From Candidatus Lernaella stagnicola (GTDB lineage Bacteria > Lernaellota > Lernaellaia > Lernaellales > Lernaellaceae), in assembly GCA_030765525.1 (NCBI GenBank), contig JAVCCK010000018.1:1-64000 (forward strand): a DNA stretch of 64,000 bases, given 5' to 3'. A program made the translations under genes and the position numbers. Each line of letters starts with the position of its first letter. Positions within the stretch are counted from its first letter, which is position 1. Below are positions 27,924 through 37,439 of the stretch, piece by piece. A model generated the notes under the pieces. It was not told the origin of the DNA. It made no database searches and saw only the letters and a list, made by a program, of their open reading frames with translations.

Positions 27924-29282
27924 CTAGAAGTGAACTCCCATCAACGCCTGGCCGTAGTAGATGGAATCGGTGGCCTCGGGGTCGATTTCGTTTTTGACCA
28001 TCGCGCCGGATTTGCCGGGCAGCACGCCGCCACCCAGCACCGTCATGTCCACGATATCGTGATACATGCTCCACACGACCCCGCCGTTGATTTCGGTGCC
28101 GACCGTGGCGTCATCGTCCAGGTTCTTGGTTTCCAGGACGCGGCCGTAACCGCCGGAGACGAAAAACTCCAGCGACGGAACCGGCATGGCCGACAAGCGC
28201 AGGTCGGCCAGGAAGAGCCCGGCTCGTTGCGCAGCGACGCGTTCGTCGAGGTTGTCATACTGGTCCTGCAGTTCGTTTTCCGAAAGCACGACGGTGCTGC
28301 TGCGGGAGAAACCGGAATACGTGAAGCCGGTGTCGAGCAGGTCGTTCTTGTCGCCGTCATCGGCCGAGAAGCCCAGCAGATTTAGACGCCACCCGAAATG
28401 CTGCATCATCATGCGGGCGCTCACCTGGGCGGCGTACCCGGCCATGTCGACGTCGCGGTTATCGATGCCGCCGTTTCGGTGGAGCCCCCATTGCCCGGCG
28501 ATGTCGAAGCTGAGCGCGACCGGTCCGGCGGGGCCGGCGGCGTTGAACGCGGAGGTCAACAGATTCATTTCGCGGCCGATTTCGCTTTTGTCCGTCAGGC
28601 CGAAAACAGCCGGGTTCAGCGACCACGATCCGGCCAGCAGGCGGCTCTCCGCCGCGTACACGAACACATCGTTTTCGAAGTTGTTCTGCTCGAATTCCGA
28701 AGCGGGCAATTCGGCGGTGGTGTTTTCAAACACGCCATCGGGAATTTGCCCGAAACTCAGGCGCACCCATTGGGCGTCGGCGTCCCACATCCAGCCCAGC
28801 GTGACCGCACCGATGTCGCGATCGAGGAAGAGCCGCGTGGGGTCGTTGACGTGCTTGTACCCGGCTTGCACGAACAGGTCGCCGGGCAGTCGGACGCTGC
28901 TCCAGATTTCCTTGTGCAGGAAGGTGGGCACGTCGGCCGCGGCAGGGTTGCGCTGCTCGGCGTCGTTGCGACTCCACAGGTTTTCGCCGATCTGCACGGT
29001 GTATTGCAGCGTCACTTCCTCGATGGGATTCCACGTCAGCGCGGGCGTCAGCGTGGTGGCGAAGTAGCCGACCGTTTGCTTGTTCTCGTCGTACAGAGCC
29101 TTGCCGCGGTCGAAGTCGCGGTCGTTCTGATACAGAAAGAAATTCTTAAAGTCGAGGTGAATCATCGGCACCATCGCGAACATCTTCTCGTCGGCGAGGT
29201 TATCTTCCTGCGCGGCGGCGGTCGGCGTGAAGAAGGCGAACAACAAGAACGCGAGTGCGATAAGCGTGATGAAGCGTCTCAT
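27924..29282 (-). CDS. Outer-membrane beta-barrel protein, porin-like
   Basis: A 452-residue protein with a signal peptide (to about residue 24) and a mature part made of alternating-residue beta strands, ending in a C-terminal phenylalanine (ALMGVHF) as many outer-membrane barrels do. Length would suit a 16-18-stranded barrel; alginate-export-type porins look similar. Its start overlaps the stop of the GH5 lipoprotein gene as ATGA, so they are translationally coupled. That suggests a channel for the product or a display partner for the enzyme. No specific substrate evidence. Confidence 0.78.
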   Translation of the reverse strand: MRRFITLIALAFLLFAFFTPTAAAQEDNLADEKMFAMVPMIHLDFKNFFLYQNDRDFDRGKALYDENKQTVGYFATTLTPALTWNPIEEVTLQYTVQIGENLWSRNDAEQRNPAAADVPTFLHKEIWSSVRLPGDLFVQAGYKHVNDPTRLFLDRDIGAVTLGWMWDADAQWVRLSFGQIPDGVFENTTAELPASEFEQNNFENDVFVYAAESRLLAGSWSLNPAVFGLTDKSEIGREMNLLTSAFNAAGPAGPVALSFDIAGQWGLHRNGGIDNRDVDMAGYAAQVSARMMMQHFGWRLNLLGFSADDGDKNDLLDTGFTYSGFSRSSTVVLSENELQDQYDNLDERVAAQRAGLFLADLRLSAMPVPSLEFFVSGGYGRVLETKNLDDDATVGTEINGGVVWSMYHDIVDMTVLGGGVLPGKSGAMVKNEIDPEATDSIYYGQALMGVHF

Positions 29283-31420
29283 GACCGTCCCTCCACAACT
29301 TGATCGTCTTTAAAGAAGTAGTTCCAATCTCGGTCGCCGTAATCCTCCCATGGTGGTCGGATGCGAATGGTGTGTGTCGCTTCGGGGTCGTCGTTGGAGG
29401 GGAACCAGTACAAGATGTTCCGCGTGGCGTCGTAGTAGCATTTGCCGTCGGAGACGTAGACGTAAAATCCGTCGGGATACTTGCGGCGCGGCACGGTGAT
29501 TTCAGTCGGCGCGGCGCTTTCCAGGCCGGCCATCTCCATGTTGAATTCCTTGATCGGCGTGGGCACGCCCTCGCGCGGCTCGTAGTAGGCGAGCGGCGAG
29601 TTGTACTTGTAGGAAATCAGGCGGCCGGAGGTGAAGCGCGGCGTGACGCGGGTGTACGCATCGTCCGCGCGCGGCGTTTCATCGGCGCCGAGAATCGAAA
29701 AGTCTTCTTGGTTCCAGCCTTCGCCCCAAGCCAACCAGTTGTCGGGCGAGTAGCACCACACGGTGCGGTTGATCAGGTTTTCCTCGTGTACCTCGTAGTA
29801 GTTGTCCAGGACGGCAGCGGGCACGATGAAATCGGTCGCGACCGCGTCTTCGATGCCGTTGAGATTGAAGTACGTGCCGAATTCACCCAGCAGGACCGGC
29901 GGATTGCCCATGCCGAACGCGGCGAGGCCGATCGCGCCGAGGATGAGATCGGTGTAATCGCGGAACATGATTTCGTCGGTCGTGAATTCCCGCGGTTCGG
30001 GGTTGTAGGAGAGCACGAAGGGGTAGACGTCGGCGTAGACGTGCGGCGCGAAAACGATTTGCTCCAATCCTTCCGGGTGGCGCATCGGCGTGGCGTAGAA
30101 ACCGAAAATGCCGGCGGTGTCGTCCGCGCCGAGCGAGCCTTCAACGTACAGCACGGCGTCGGGATCGATTTCCTGAATCGCCTGACCGACCTTGCTGTGG
30201 AAGGGTTGCAGGAAGTTGCGGTTGAAATTGAGGCTCAGCGCCAGCACGCCGTCGACGTTGGGCGCGTAGGCGTTGCTTGCGGCGGGGTCGAGGGGGAAGC
30301 CGGCGGCGGCGAATTCCTCGGGCGTCCGCGGCAGGTTTTGTTTGGTGAGCAGGAGTCGCCGCAGGTAGCGCAGGTCCTTGGGAGGCATGTTGAGGTTGTG
30401 CAGCTTCTCGAGCACAACGTCCACTTGGAATTCAACCTGCGCCTCGGTGAGTTCGCCGTTGGCGGTCATCTTCGCTTCTTGGTAGAGCAGCGCGTTGATC
30501 ATGAAGGCGATGTACAAGCCCAGTGGCTCGTTCATGATGTCGTAGCCCAGCACGTTGGGGTACTTGCCGATGCGCTCCACCAGCGCGACCCACGCGTTCG
30601 CGTAGGAATCCTGCAGGTAGTCCTGCACGTTCTTGCCTTCGACCATGTAGTCCGGATAAATCTCACGCCCGGCGAAAAAGGTGGCAAAGGCGCGGGCGAT
30701 ATCCACCGAGAGAAAATTCGCCACGCCCCAATGCAGCGCGGGAACATCGGTGGTGCGGGTGCGGTCGTCGGCGTCCCACATGGGCAGGCCCCATTGCGAA
30801 CCGCCGACGTCTTTCTCCGGCAGCGTCAAAGCGACGGCCCAACGCGGCGCGCCGTCTCCCTGGATGACGTTGTTGTATTGCGGCGAGGCGAAGTCATCCA
30901 AACCGGGAATCGCTTCCAGGGCGTTGACGCCGGGCGGGTTGGCGTCGACATAGAACTTGCGCATCCAGCGCGAGAAGAGATCCTGGTGCATGTCGATGAG
31001 GCAGTAGATTCCGTACTCGTTGGCCTTGGCGACGATTTGCTCGAAATAGTCGAGATACTCTTCGTCGTATTCGCCGCTGGCGAAGGGCTCGATGGCTTCC
31101 CAGATCGTCAACAAACGAATGGTGTTGAAGCCCATGTCGCGCAACTGTTGGAAGTTCTTGTCCGCTTCTTCAAGCGGGAAGGGCTTGCCGACATACGAGA
31201 TGGGGTCGAGCTTAGCGGGGTACTTGCTGGCGCAACTGACATTGGTGCCGTGCACGAGCAGGTAGCGACCTTCGGCATCGCGGAGATACGTTTTGTCGGT
31301 GTGGATACGGGTTATGCTCGCCGCCGCTTGGTCGTCGAGGTCGAAACCGTCGTCCGCGCAGCCGGAGATGAGCATTACCAAAACCAAAAAACCAAAAACG
31401 ATTAAACTTTTTTGCCGCAT
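29279..31420 (-). CDS. GH5 endoglycoceramidase-like lipoprotein
   Basis: A 713-residue lipoprotein (lipobox MLISGC followed by ADDGFDLDD). The barrel has the GH5 hallmarks: LLIDMHQDLFS-type strand (as LIDMHQDLF), acid/base Glu near 298 in YDIMNEPLG, and nucleophile Glu near 513 in LLGEFGTYF. The DMHQDLFSRW block followed later by GDGAPRWA is characteristic of the endoglycosylceramidase branch, which releases the whole glycan from glycosphingolipids. A C-terminal beta domain of about 90 residues follows. GAGGAGG precedes ATG 31420; a longer frame to 31642 has no signal peptide. Divergent from TULIP-like paralogue 2 and coupled to an outer-membrane barrel. Substrate inference is moderate. Confidence 0.83.
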   Translation of the reverse strand: MRQKSLIVFGFLVLVMLISGCADDGFDLDDQAAASITRIHTDKTYLRDAEGRYLLVHGTNVSCASKYPAKLDPISYVGKPFPLEEADKNFQQLRDMGFNTIRLLTIWEAIEPFASGEYDEEYLDYFEQIVAKANEYGIYCLIDMHQDLFSRWMRKFYVDANPPGVNALEAIPGLDDFASPQYNNVIQGDGAPRWAVALTLPEKDVGGSQWGLPMWDADDRTRTTDVPALHWGVANFLSVDIARAFATFFAGREIYPDYMVEGKNVQDYLQDSYANAWVALVERIGKYPNVLGYDIMNEPLGLYIAFMINALLYQEAKMTANGELTEAQVEFQVDVVLEKLHNLNMPPKDLRYLRRLLLTKQNLPRTPEEFAAAGFPLDPAASNAYAPNVDGVLALSLNFNRNFLQPFHSKVGQAIQEIDPDAVLYVEGSLGADDTAGIFGFYATPMRHPEGLEQIVFAPHVYADVYPFVLSYNPEPREFTTDEIMFRDYTDLILGAIGLAAFGMGNPPVLLGEFGTYFNLNGIEDAVATDFIVPAAVLDNYYEVHEENLINRTVWCYSPDNWLAWGEGWNQEDFSILGADETPRADDAYTRVTPRFTSGRLISYKYNSPLAYYEPREGVPTPIKEFNMEMAGLESAAPTEITVPRRKYPDGFYVYVSDGKCYYDATRNILYWFPSNDDPEATHTIRIRPPWEDYGDRDWNYFFKDDQVVEGRS

Positions 31421-31535
31421 GGAAGGCCTCCTCGACGCCGGCGCTGACGGCCCGCGTCCTTTGCTCGGATTACGGCTTGGCAAGAACGAACAATGGTGTA
31501 GCATAGAGCGGCGTTTTTGGGAAGGAGGCTTACCT

Positions 31536-33341
31536 ATGCGGCGGATATGTATTGTCTTTTTGATTATCTGCTCTCTTTTGTTCGTTGTTGGATGCGCCAA
31601 GGACGAGGACGATTCTGACGACGGCGGCGATGACATCGTCACCGACGATGACGATACTTCCGAACCGCCCGACTATACCGAGCCATGGAACGAGGACCTA
31701 CCGACCGCGACGGTAAATATTGTATCGCCGGCGCCGGGCGCGTTCATCGACGCATCGCAAGTCGTCGTGCAAGGCAGCGTGACCGGCTCCGATGCGGATC
31801 AAGTGTTGATCAACGGCGAGGCGGTCGACGTCAACGCGGGCGCGTTTCAAGCGACGGTCGCATTTGAGACCGGCGAACCTGTGTTGCCGATTTACGTGGC
31901 CACATCTCCCGAGGCCGATGTCTTCGGCGCCGACAAGATCGTCGTCGTGCAGGGCGTGGGCCTGGACCGGGCGGAGACGGCCGCGGACGCATTCTTCCTG
32001 ACCTTGGGCGACGACGCGCTGGCCGTGGTGGGCGCGTTGATCAGCGAGTTGCTGAGCGACCTGGACCTCATGCCGGTGATTGAGCCGCTCAACCCCATCG
32101 TCGATTCCGAAACACTCACGGTGGAAATCACCAGCGCGGCGATCGACGGAGCGACCTTCAACGCGGCGTTTCTGGAAACGGGGCTGGGCTTCCAGGGCGC
32201 GTTGACCGACGTGGTATTCGGCCTGCGGGCGACCATCGGTGCGTTGCCGCTCGAATTCGAAATGACCGTCGGCTCCTTCAACTTCCAAGGGCTGGCCGAC
32301 TTGCTGGTCGAGGACGGCGCGGCGACGGTGAGCATCACCGATTTCGATCTGAGCCACGAAGACCTGACCGTCGAAGGCATCCTGCCGGCGGGGATCGTCG
32401 AACTTATTCTGGGCGTCGTGGAAGGCGCGGTGGAAGGCCTGATCAGCGACACGTTGCCCGGCGCGTTGGAAGACATTCTGGCGGCGCTGGAAATCCAGAC
32501 GACCTTGATCGGCTTCGACTTGGAACTCGCGCTGACCACCATCGACGTCGGCGCCGGGGCGTTGATCGCCGGTTTCGACCTCAATGCTTACTTGACCGAT
32601 CCGCCGCTCGACTTGCCGTGGCCGGGCTCATCGCGTTTCACGGACGGTGATCCGCCCAACTTCCTGGCCGGACGGCCACAGGCGGCGACGGATTTCGGTT
32701 TCGGATTTTCTCTGGGTGACGACATCCTCAACAAGGTGATGTTGGGCGTGGCCGACAGCGGCCTGCTGGAGTTGGCCCTGGGCGCGGCGGGCACTCAGCC
32801 GGATGTGATCGAGCTGGAACTCAACGCGGGCACGCTGGCGATCATCTTCCCCGCTCTGGGCAGTGTCGATCCGGAAACGACGGCCAGCCTGGTGCTGACG
32901 CCGATGGCCGTACCGGTGGCGGTGCCGGGTGCCGACGGCAGTCTCGCGCTGCGGATCCCCGATTGGCGCATGGACGTGTACCTGCATCCGGAAGGCGAGG
33001 CCGCATGGCGCGCGATGGGGCTCAGTTTCGACCTGGTATTTGCGCTGGACGCCGACCCTGACGAGGCCGGCAAGCTGGTCGTTTCACTGCCCGCGCTGAT
33101 GTTCGACGTGCGGTACCTCTACAATCCAGTATCCGACGCCTCGCCGGTGTTGGACCTGCTTACGACTTGGGTGCCGGATCTGCTCGGCGGCCTGATCAAT
33201 TTGGTGCTTGGCGAGTTGCCCATTGGCCTGCCGGAGATTGCCGGTGTCGGATTGGAAGCGCTGTATTGGAACACGGACGGTGCGAACAGCGACTACTGGA
33301 CGGCGTACTTCGGAATGACCTACACACCGCCGGAATTCTAG
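31536..33341 (+). CDS. TULIP/BPI-like two-domain lipoprotein (paralogue 2)
   Basis: A 601-residue lipoprotein (LLFVVGC) with an acidic tether (DEDDSDDGGDD) and then the same layout as the gene at 21818: an Ig-like domain (NIVSPAPGAFIDASQ) and two lipid-tubule-like domains. The domain-2 opening GDDILNKVMLGVADSGLLEL matches the NDDFLNQVFYALAATGSL of paralogue 1, and both end with a VPDLL...LPxxxGL helix-strand unit. GAAGGAGG precedes ATG 31536. It shares a 115-base divergent promoter region with the endoglycoceramidase-like gene, which hints at a lipid ligand related to that enzyme. Fold assignment is by eye. Confidence 0.6.
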   Translation: MRRICIVFLIICSLLFVVGCAKDEDDSDDGGDDIVTDDDDTSEPPDYTEPWNEDLPTATVNIVSPAPGAFIDASQVVVQGSVTGSDADQVLINGEAVDVNAGAFQATVAFETGEPVLPIYVATSPEADVFGADKIVVVQGVGLDRAETAADAFFLTLGDDALAVVGALISELLSDLDLMPVIEPLNPIVDSETLTVEITSAAIDGATFNAAFLETGLGFQGALTDVVFGLRATIGALPLEFEMTVGSFNFQGLADLLVEDGAATVSITDFDLSHEDLTVEGILPAGIVELILGVVEGAVEGLISDTLPGALEDILAALEIQTTLIGFDLELALTTIDVGAGALIAGFDLNAYLTDPPLDLPWPGSSRFTDGDPPNFLAGRPQAATDFGFGFSLGDDILNKVMLGVADSGLLELALGAAGTQPDVIELELNAGTLAIIFPALGSVDPETTASLVLTPMAVPVAVPGADGSLALRIPDWRMDVYLHPEGEAAWRAMGLSFDLVFALDADPDEAGKLVVSLPALMFDVRYLYNPVSDASPVLDLLTTWVPDLLGGLINLVLGELPIGLPEIAGVGLEALYWNTDGANSDYWTAYFGMTYTPPEF

Positions 33342-33364
33342 AACCAACCAGCGACGCAGCGACG

Positions 33365-33394
33365 AAGGCCGGGTCTTGGGGCTCGGCCTTTTTT
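33365..33394 (+). terminator. Intrinsic terminator
   Basis: AAGGCCG / CGGCCTT stem followed by four T after TULIP-like paralogue 2. It touches the end of the convergent response-regulator gene. Confidence 0.75.
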
Positions 33395-33782
33395 ATGACG
33401 TTCTTTTATCGCCAAGCAATTCCGTCACTTTTGTGATGAATTCACGTCGGTCGATCGGCTTGCTAAGCGTGCAGCTTATGCCGAGGTGCTTCGCCCAGTT
33501 CAACACCTCCGCCGCGCGGTTGAATTTGCCGCCGCCGGAAATGGCTATGATCGGTGTATCGACTTTTTGATCGACGCGCAGCTTGAGGATCACTTCCATC
33601 CCGTCCATATCGGGCATGAGAATGTCGGTCACGATCAAGTCGAACTTCCTGGTCTCACACCAATGCACAGCTTCCTTGGCGTCGGTGGCGGTCACGACAT
33701 CATCGTAGCCCGCGAGGTCGAGGTATTGGAGCAGGACTTCGGCCATTTGCGGGTCGTCGTCAATGATGAGGATGGCCGGCAT
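33393..33782 (-). CDS. Single-domain response regulator (CheY-like)
   Basis: A 129-residue receiver domain with the acidic pair IDDDP, phospho-acceptor Asp in VTDILMPDMDG, a switch Ser in AISGGG, and the conserved Lys in LSKP. No output domain, so it works by protein contact. Its start lies 23 bases inside the end of the upstream hybrid kinase, which is the likely phosphodonor. Confidence 0.92.
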   Translation of the reverse strand: MPAILIIDDDPQMAEVLLQYLDLAGYDDVVTATDAKEAVHWCETRKFDLIVTDILMPDMDGMEVILKLRVDQKVDTPIIAISGGGKFNRAAEVLNWAKHLGISCTLSKPIDRREFITKVTELLGDKRTS

Positions 33783-36291
33783 TCAAATTCTCCTTTGCGG
33801 CAGTTAAAATATCTCGGATCGTTTTCGCGATCGTCACAGTGGCAAACGGTTTGTGTAGAAAACCCACATTCGGCGATGCTTCAATGGCTGCCAGAACCTC
33901 CGGTTTTTCGAAGGCGCTGACAATGAGAATCGGCAACTGCGGACTGTGCCGGTGCACGATGCGGCTTAGCTCGATGCCGGAAAGATCCGACATCACCTGG
34001 TCGGTGATAAGCAAGTCAAAAGCTTCCGGTTCGGCTTCCAGACGTCGCGCCGCTTCATTTCCTTTGAGACAGGACGTCACCGAATACCCGAGCCGTTCCA
34101 GGTTCATGGACATGGACTCGACAACCGAAGGCTCGTCGTCGACCAGCAGAATGTGTCCGGTTCCGCGCGGCGCCTCTTCTCCGTGGTCCGCTTCGACGAT
34201 TTCACACGCTTCGATCAGCGGGAGGTAGACGTGAAACGAGGTTCCCTTTCCGAGTTCACTTCCCACGACAACGTGCCCGCCACATGCCTGCACGATGCCG
34301 TGCACGACCGCCAATCCCATGCCGCATCCTTGACCGATGGCTTTGGTTGAGAAAAAGGGTTCGAAGACCCGCTGTTTCGTTTCTTCGTCCATTCCGGCGC
34401 CCGTGTCGCGTACCGACAGGCGGCAGTATCTGCCGTCCGGCAACTCGGCCGGGAGCGGATCGGACAGGTCGCACGGCCGCAGCGAGACGGTCAAACGGCC
34501 GCCGGTGTCGGCCATGGCTTCGTAGGCGTTGATGCACAAGTTGAACAGCACCTGGTGGATTTCGGTGGTATCGGCGATCACGAAGCCGTCTTCCAGTTGC
34601 ATGTCCCGTTTGACGCGAATCGTTGCCGGGAAATAACCGGTAAGCAATTCCATGGCTTCTGCGACGGTTTTTTGCAGCGGCAGGGGGCGTCGCTCGGATA
34701 CGACACGGCGGCTGAAGATCATCATTTTATCGACCAAGTCGCCGGCGCGTTTGGTGGCGGCAAGGATCTGCTGTTGGCAACGAAGCAACCGCGGGCTTTC
34801 CGCGAGTTCCTCTGAAACTTCGGCAAAGCCCTTGATCACCGAGAGCACGGTGTTGAAATCATGCGCGATCCCGCTGGCCATCGTGCTCAGCGCCTCGAGC
34901 TTCTGCATTTCCTGAATTTGGGCGCGCATTGACTCTTGTTGTGCGGCCAAATTCTGCTGCTCCGTGATGTCCTCATACATCACCACGATGTTGGCCAACT
35001 CGCCGGCTTCGTCCATGATCGGAAACGCCACGACGCGCAACCACAGCGGCACGTCGGGAATTTCTTGCGATTCGCCGGGATAAACTAGACGCGGGTTATA
35101 AAAAAAGCCGTCGCTGATGCGTACGGTCTTCCCTTCGCGCAACGCGAGCAATTTCGGCGCTAAGCCGACTTTCTCCGCGATCGGATCTTCGAAAAGCCTC
35201 CAGTCGAAATCGGGGCCCGGGGAGAATCCGAACAACTTTACGAACGCCTCATTGACGCTTTGAATATGACCGTCGCGATCCATCACGGCGATGCCGTAAG
35301 GATTGAGTTCAATGATAGCGTCGAGAAACTTGTGCTTGCTAGCAATCCGCTTTTCAATTTTCTTGCGGTCGGTAATGTCTTCATGCATCGCGACGACCGT
35401 CGTCACCGAACCTTCTCGGCTGCTCACTCCGAATATCGTAACGTGCAAGAAGCGGGTTTCGTCCGGCACATCCACGGCCAATTCCTGCAGATCGGTGAGT
35501 TTGGCCGGGTTGAAACTTATCTCGGTTTCCATGTGCGCGATTTCACCGCCGAAGATTTTTTTCAATTGCGACGCCAACGCCGGGTCCTGAAGCGTTGGGT
35601 CGTCGAACATCGTCCAATTCGCCGGCGGCTCCGGCCGACGACCGTTGAAAAACAAGTCATAGAACTTCGCGTTGGCGAACAGAAACCGCCCTTTTCTGTC
35701 GTGGACCACAATGGAGTAGGGGTTTCGTTCGATGAAATTACGCGTCAGTTCCTCTTGTCTAAGGAGTTTGTTTTCGACGCGCCGTCGTCCCGTTTCCTGC
35801 CTGACGCTCTCGGACACATCAAGATGGATGACCACGAAATGTCGCGTTTGGCCGGCGGCGTCATAGTCGACGAACAGCATGGTTCGCAACCACAGATCAT
35901 GGTCGGGTGCCCCTTCAAGATGCGGATTGGCCTCGGCGATATTGTACGGATACTCCCCGAGGTCGACAAAAGATTCCCGACGAGCAATCAAATCGCGTAT
36001 CACGTTGGTGATACCCAACGCGTTGATCGCTTCATCTTCGAAGAAGTTGTAATCCTGCGGTGGGAGTCGGCCGAAAAAAGCCTCTGTTGCCTTGTTGGAC
36101 ATGATGTGATGCCCGTCGGCCGAATACAGTTGGACGGGCCACGGGAAATGTTCGAAAACGGAAACAAGTAATTGCCGGCCGATTAGCTCGGACCATGGGG
36201 CGGTTGCCTGCGCTGCAATTTGCGATTCCAATTCGGCGACGCGCTGTCGTAAGCGGGCAATCTCGGTTGCTGGGTTGTTATCAGTTGTCAT
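33760..36291 (-). CDS. Hybrid sensor histidine kinase with PAS domains and receiver
   Basis: An 843-residue soluble kinase: short N-terminal coiled coil (1-32), three PAS-like sensor domains (about 35-170, 175-315, 325-465), a HisKA helix with GIAHDFNTVLS, an ATP-binding domain with NLCINAYEAM, DTGAGMD and GCGMGLAVVHG, and a C-terminal receiver (about 700-830) with VDDEP and ITDQVMSD. No transmembrane segment, so it senses a cytoplasmic signal. The overlapping response regulator (33393) is probably its partner. The pathway output is unknown. Confidence 0.93.
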   Translation of the reverse strand: MTTDNNPATEIARLRQRVAELESQIAAQATAPWSELIGRQLLVSVFEHFPWPVQLYSADGHHIMSNKATEAFFGRLPPQDYNFFEDEAINALGITNVIRDLIARRESFVDLGEYPYNIAEANPHLEGAPDHDLWLRTMLFVDYDAAGQTRHFVVIHLDVSESVRQETGRRRVENKLLRQEELTRNFIERNPYSIVVHDRKGRFLFANAKFYDLFFNGRRPEPPANWTMFDDPTLQDPALASQLKKIFGGEIAHMETEISFNPAKLTDLQELAVDVPDETRFLHVTIFGVSSREGSVTTVVAMHEDITDRKKIEKRIASKHKFLDAIIELNPYGIAVMDRDGHIQSVNEAFVKLFGFSPGPDFDWRLFEDPIAEKVGLAPKLLALREGKTVRISDGFFYNPRLVYPGESQEIPDVPLWLRVVAFPIMDEAGELANIVVMYEDITEQQNLAAQQESMRAQIQEMQKLEALSTMASGIAHDFNTVLSVIKGFAEVSEELAESPRLLRCQQQILAATKRAGDLVDKMMIFSRRVVSERRPLPLQKTVAEAMELLTGYFPATIRVKRDMQLEDGFVIADTTEIHQVLFNLCINAYEAMADTGGRLTVSLRPCDLSDPLPAELPDGRYCRLSVRDTGAGMDEETKQRVFEPFFSTKAIGQGCGMGLAVVHGIVQACGGHVVVGSELGKGTSFHVYLPLIEACEIVEADHGEEAPRGTGHILLVDDEPSVVESMSMNLERLGYSVTSCLKGNEAARRLEAEPEAFDLLITDQVMSDLSGIELSRIVHRHSPQLPILIVSAFEKPEVLAAIEASPNVGFLHKPFATVTIAKTIRDILTAAKENLNAGHPHH

Positions 36292-36467
36292 TTATTTTTC
36301 GATTTCACCAATTAAATCGCGATCCAATGAGTGCAGAAGGGCTTTTCCATAAGGCTGAAACAGAAAGGATACCAACCTGATAATAATAACATCTTTACAA
36401 TGATGCAGCAACAAAAGCCGAAAGGCGGAAAAGTGCCCGTAGAAATAATGTTTCCGCGTTTGTATAC

Positions 36468-36502
36468 AAAAAAGGCCGTCGCCCCGAGGAACGACGGCCT
36501 TT
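36468..36502 (-). terminator. Intrinsic terminator of the rpsB-tsf operon
   Basis: On the minus strand an 11-base stem (AAAGGCCGTCG / CGACGGCCTTT) with a ten-base loop runs into a T tract (complement of the A run at 36468-36473). It lies 20 bases after tsf. Confidence 0.9.
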
Positions 36503-36521
36503 CGCGTTCGATATGTACCGG

Positions 36522-37373
36522 TTAGCCGATTGCCAGCCGCGTGAAACGGGCGATGCCCACGCCCTCGGCCGCCAGAAGCTTTTCAACCGATTGTTTGCCC
36601 TGCGGGTCTTTCACGTACGTTTGCTTGATCAAGCAAATGTCCTGATAGAACTTGTTGAGCTTGCCTTGCGCGATCTTGTCCAGAATATTCTCGGGCTTGC
36701 CCGATTGGCGCGCTTCTTCCCGGTAAATTTCAATTTCCTTGGCGACGATTTCTTCGGGTACGTCATCGGGCGTCAGATAGGTCGGCCGGGCCGCGACGAT
36801 CTGCATACCCAGGTGCTTGCCCAATTCGGCGACGTCTTTGTCGCTCGTGCCGGTCAGCTCGGTCAGGCCCACAGCGCTGGCGCCGGTGTGAACGTAGATG
36901 CCGAGCTTGGCATCGTCGCTTTGAGTTTCCCAGACGATGATCTGGCCGATTTTGATACTTTCGCCGATTTTCGCCAGGTTTTCAGCCAACACGTCGCCGA
37001 CGGTGACATTAGGGTCGGCGGTGAACTTCTCGTTTTTCAACGCCTCGGCGTCGGTGGTGCCCGTGGCGGCCACGTGGGCGGCGAACTGGTCGGCGAGTTT
37101 GCCGAAGTCTTCGTTTTTGGCCACGAAATCGGTTTCGCAGTTCAGTTCGACGACAGCGATTTTACCGCCGGATTCCGACACGAAGATGCCGAACACTCCG
37201 TGACTCGTGGCGCGGTCGGCGCGTTTGGCCGCCTTGGACAGACCTTTTTTACGCAGCCACTCGATCGCCTTCTCCATGTCGCCGTCGTTTTCCTGCAGCG
37301 CTTTTTTGCAATCCATCATGCCAACACCGGTTTTTCCCCGGAGTTCTTTTACCATTGCCGCTGAAATAGCCAT
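36522..37373 (-). CDS. tsf: Translation elongation factor Ts
   Basis: A 283-residue nucleotide-exchange factor for EF-Tu. The N-terminal UBA-type helix bundle has the signature ELRGKTGVGMMDCKKAL, and the core has ELNCETDFVAKNEDF. ATG 37373 has AAGGAG at good spacing; the frame five codons longer is unlikely. Follows rpsB in the usual order with a 66-base gap and ends at a strong terminator. Confidence 0.97.
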   Translation of the reverse strand: MAISAAMVKELRGKTGVGMMDCKKALQENDGDMEKAIEWLRKKGLSKAAKRADRATSHGVFGIFVSESGGKIAVVELNCETDFVAKNEDFGKLADQFAAHVAATGTTDAEALKNEKFTADPNVTVGDVLAENLAKIGESIKIGQIIVWETQSDDAKLGIYVHTGASAVGLTELTGTSDKDVAELGKHLGMQIVAARPTYLTPDDVPEEIVAKEIEIYREEARQSGKPENILDKIAQGKLNKFYQDICLIKQTYVKDPQGKQSVEKLLAAEGVGIARFTRLAIG

Positions 37374-37439
37374 GGTCTTCTCCTTCATAGAATCATAATC
37401 GCCCGGCCGTGGCCGGTGGTCGCGGCGGGGGCGTGGTGA

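Noticed and set aside
29300-31405. A 701-codon open frame on the plus strand
   Set aside because: Antisense to the GH5 gene with its intact catalytic motifs; the translation is His/Arg/Val-rich without domain features.
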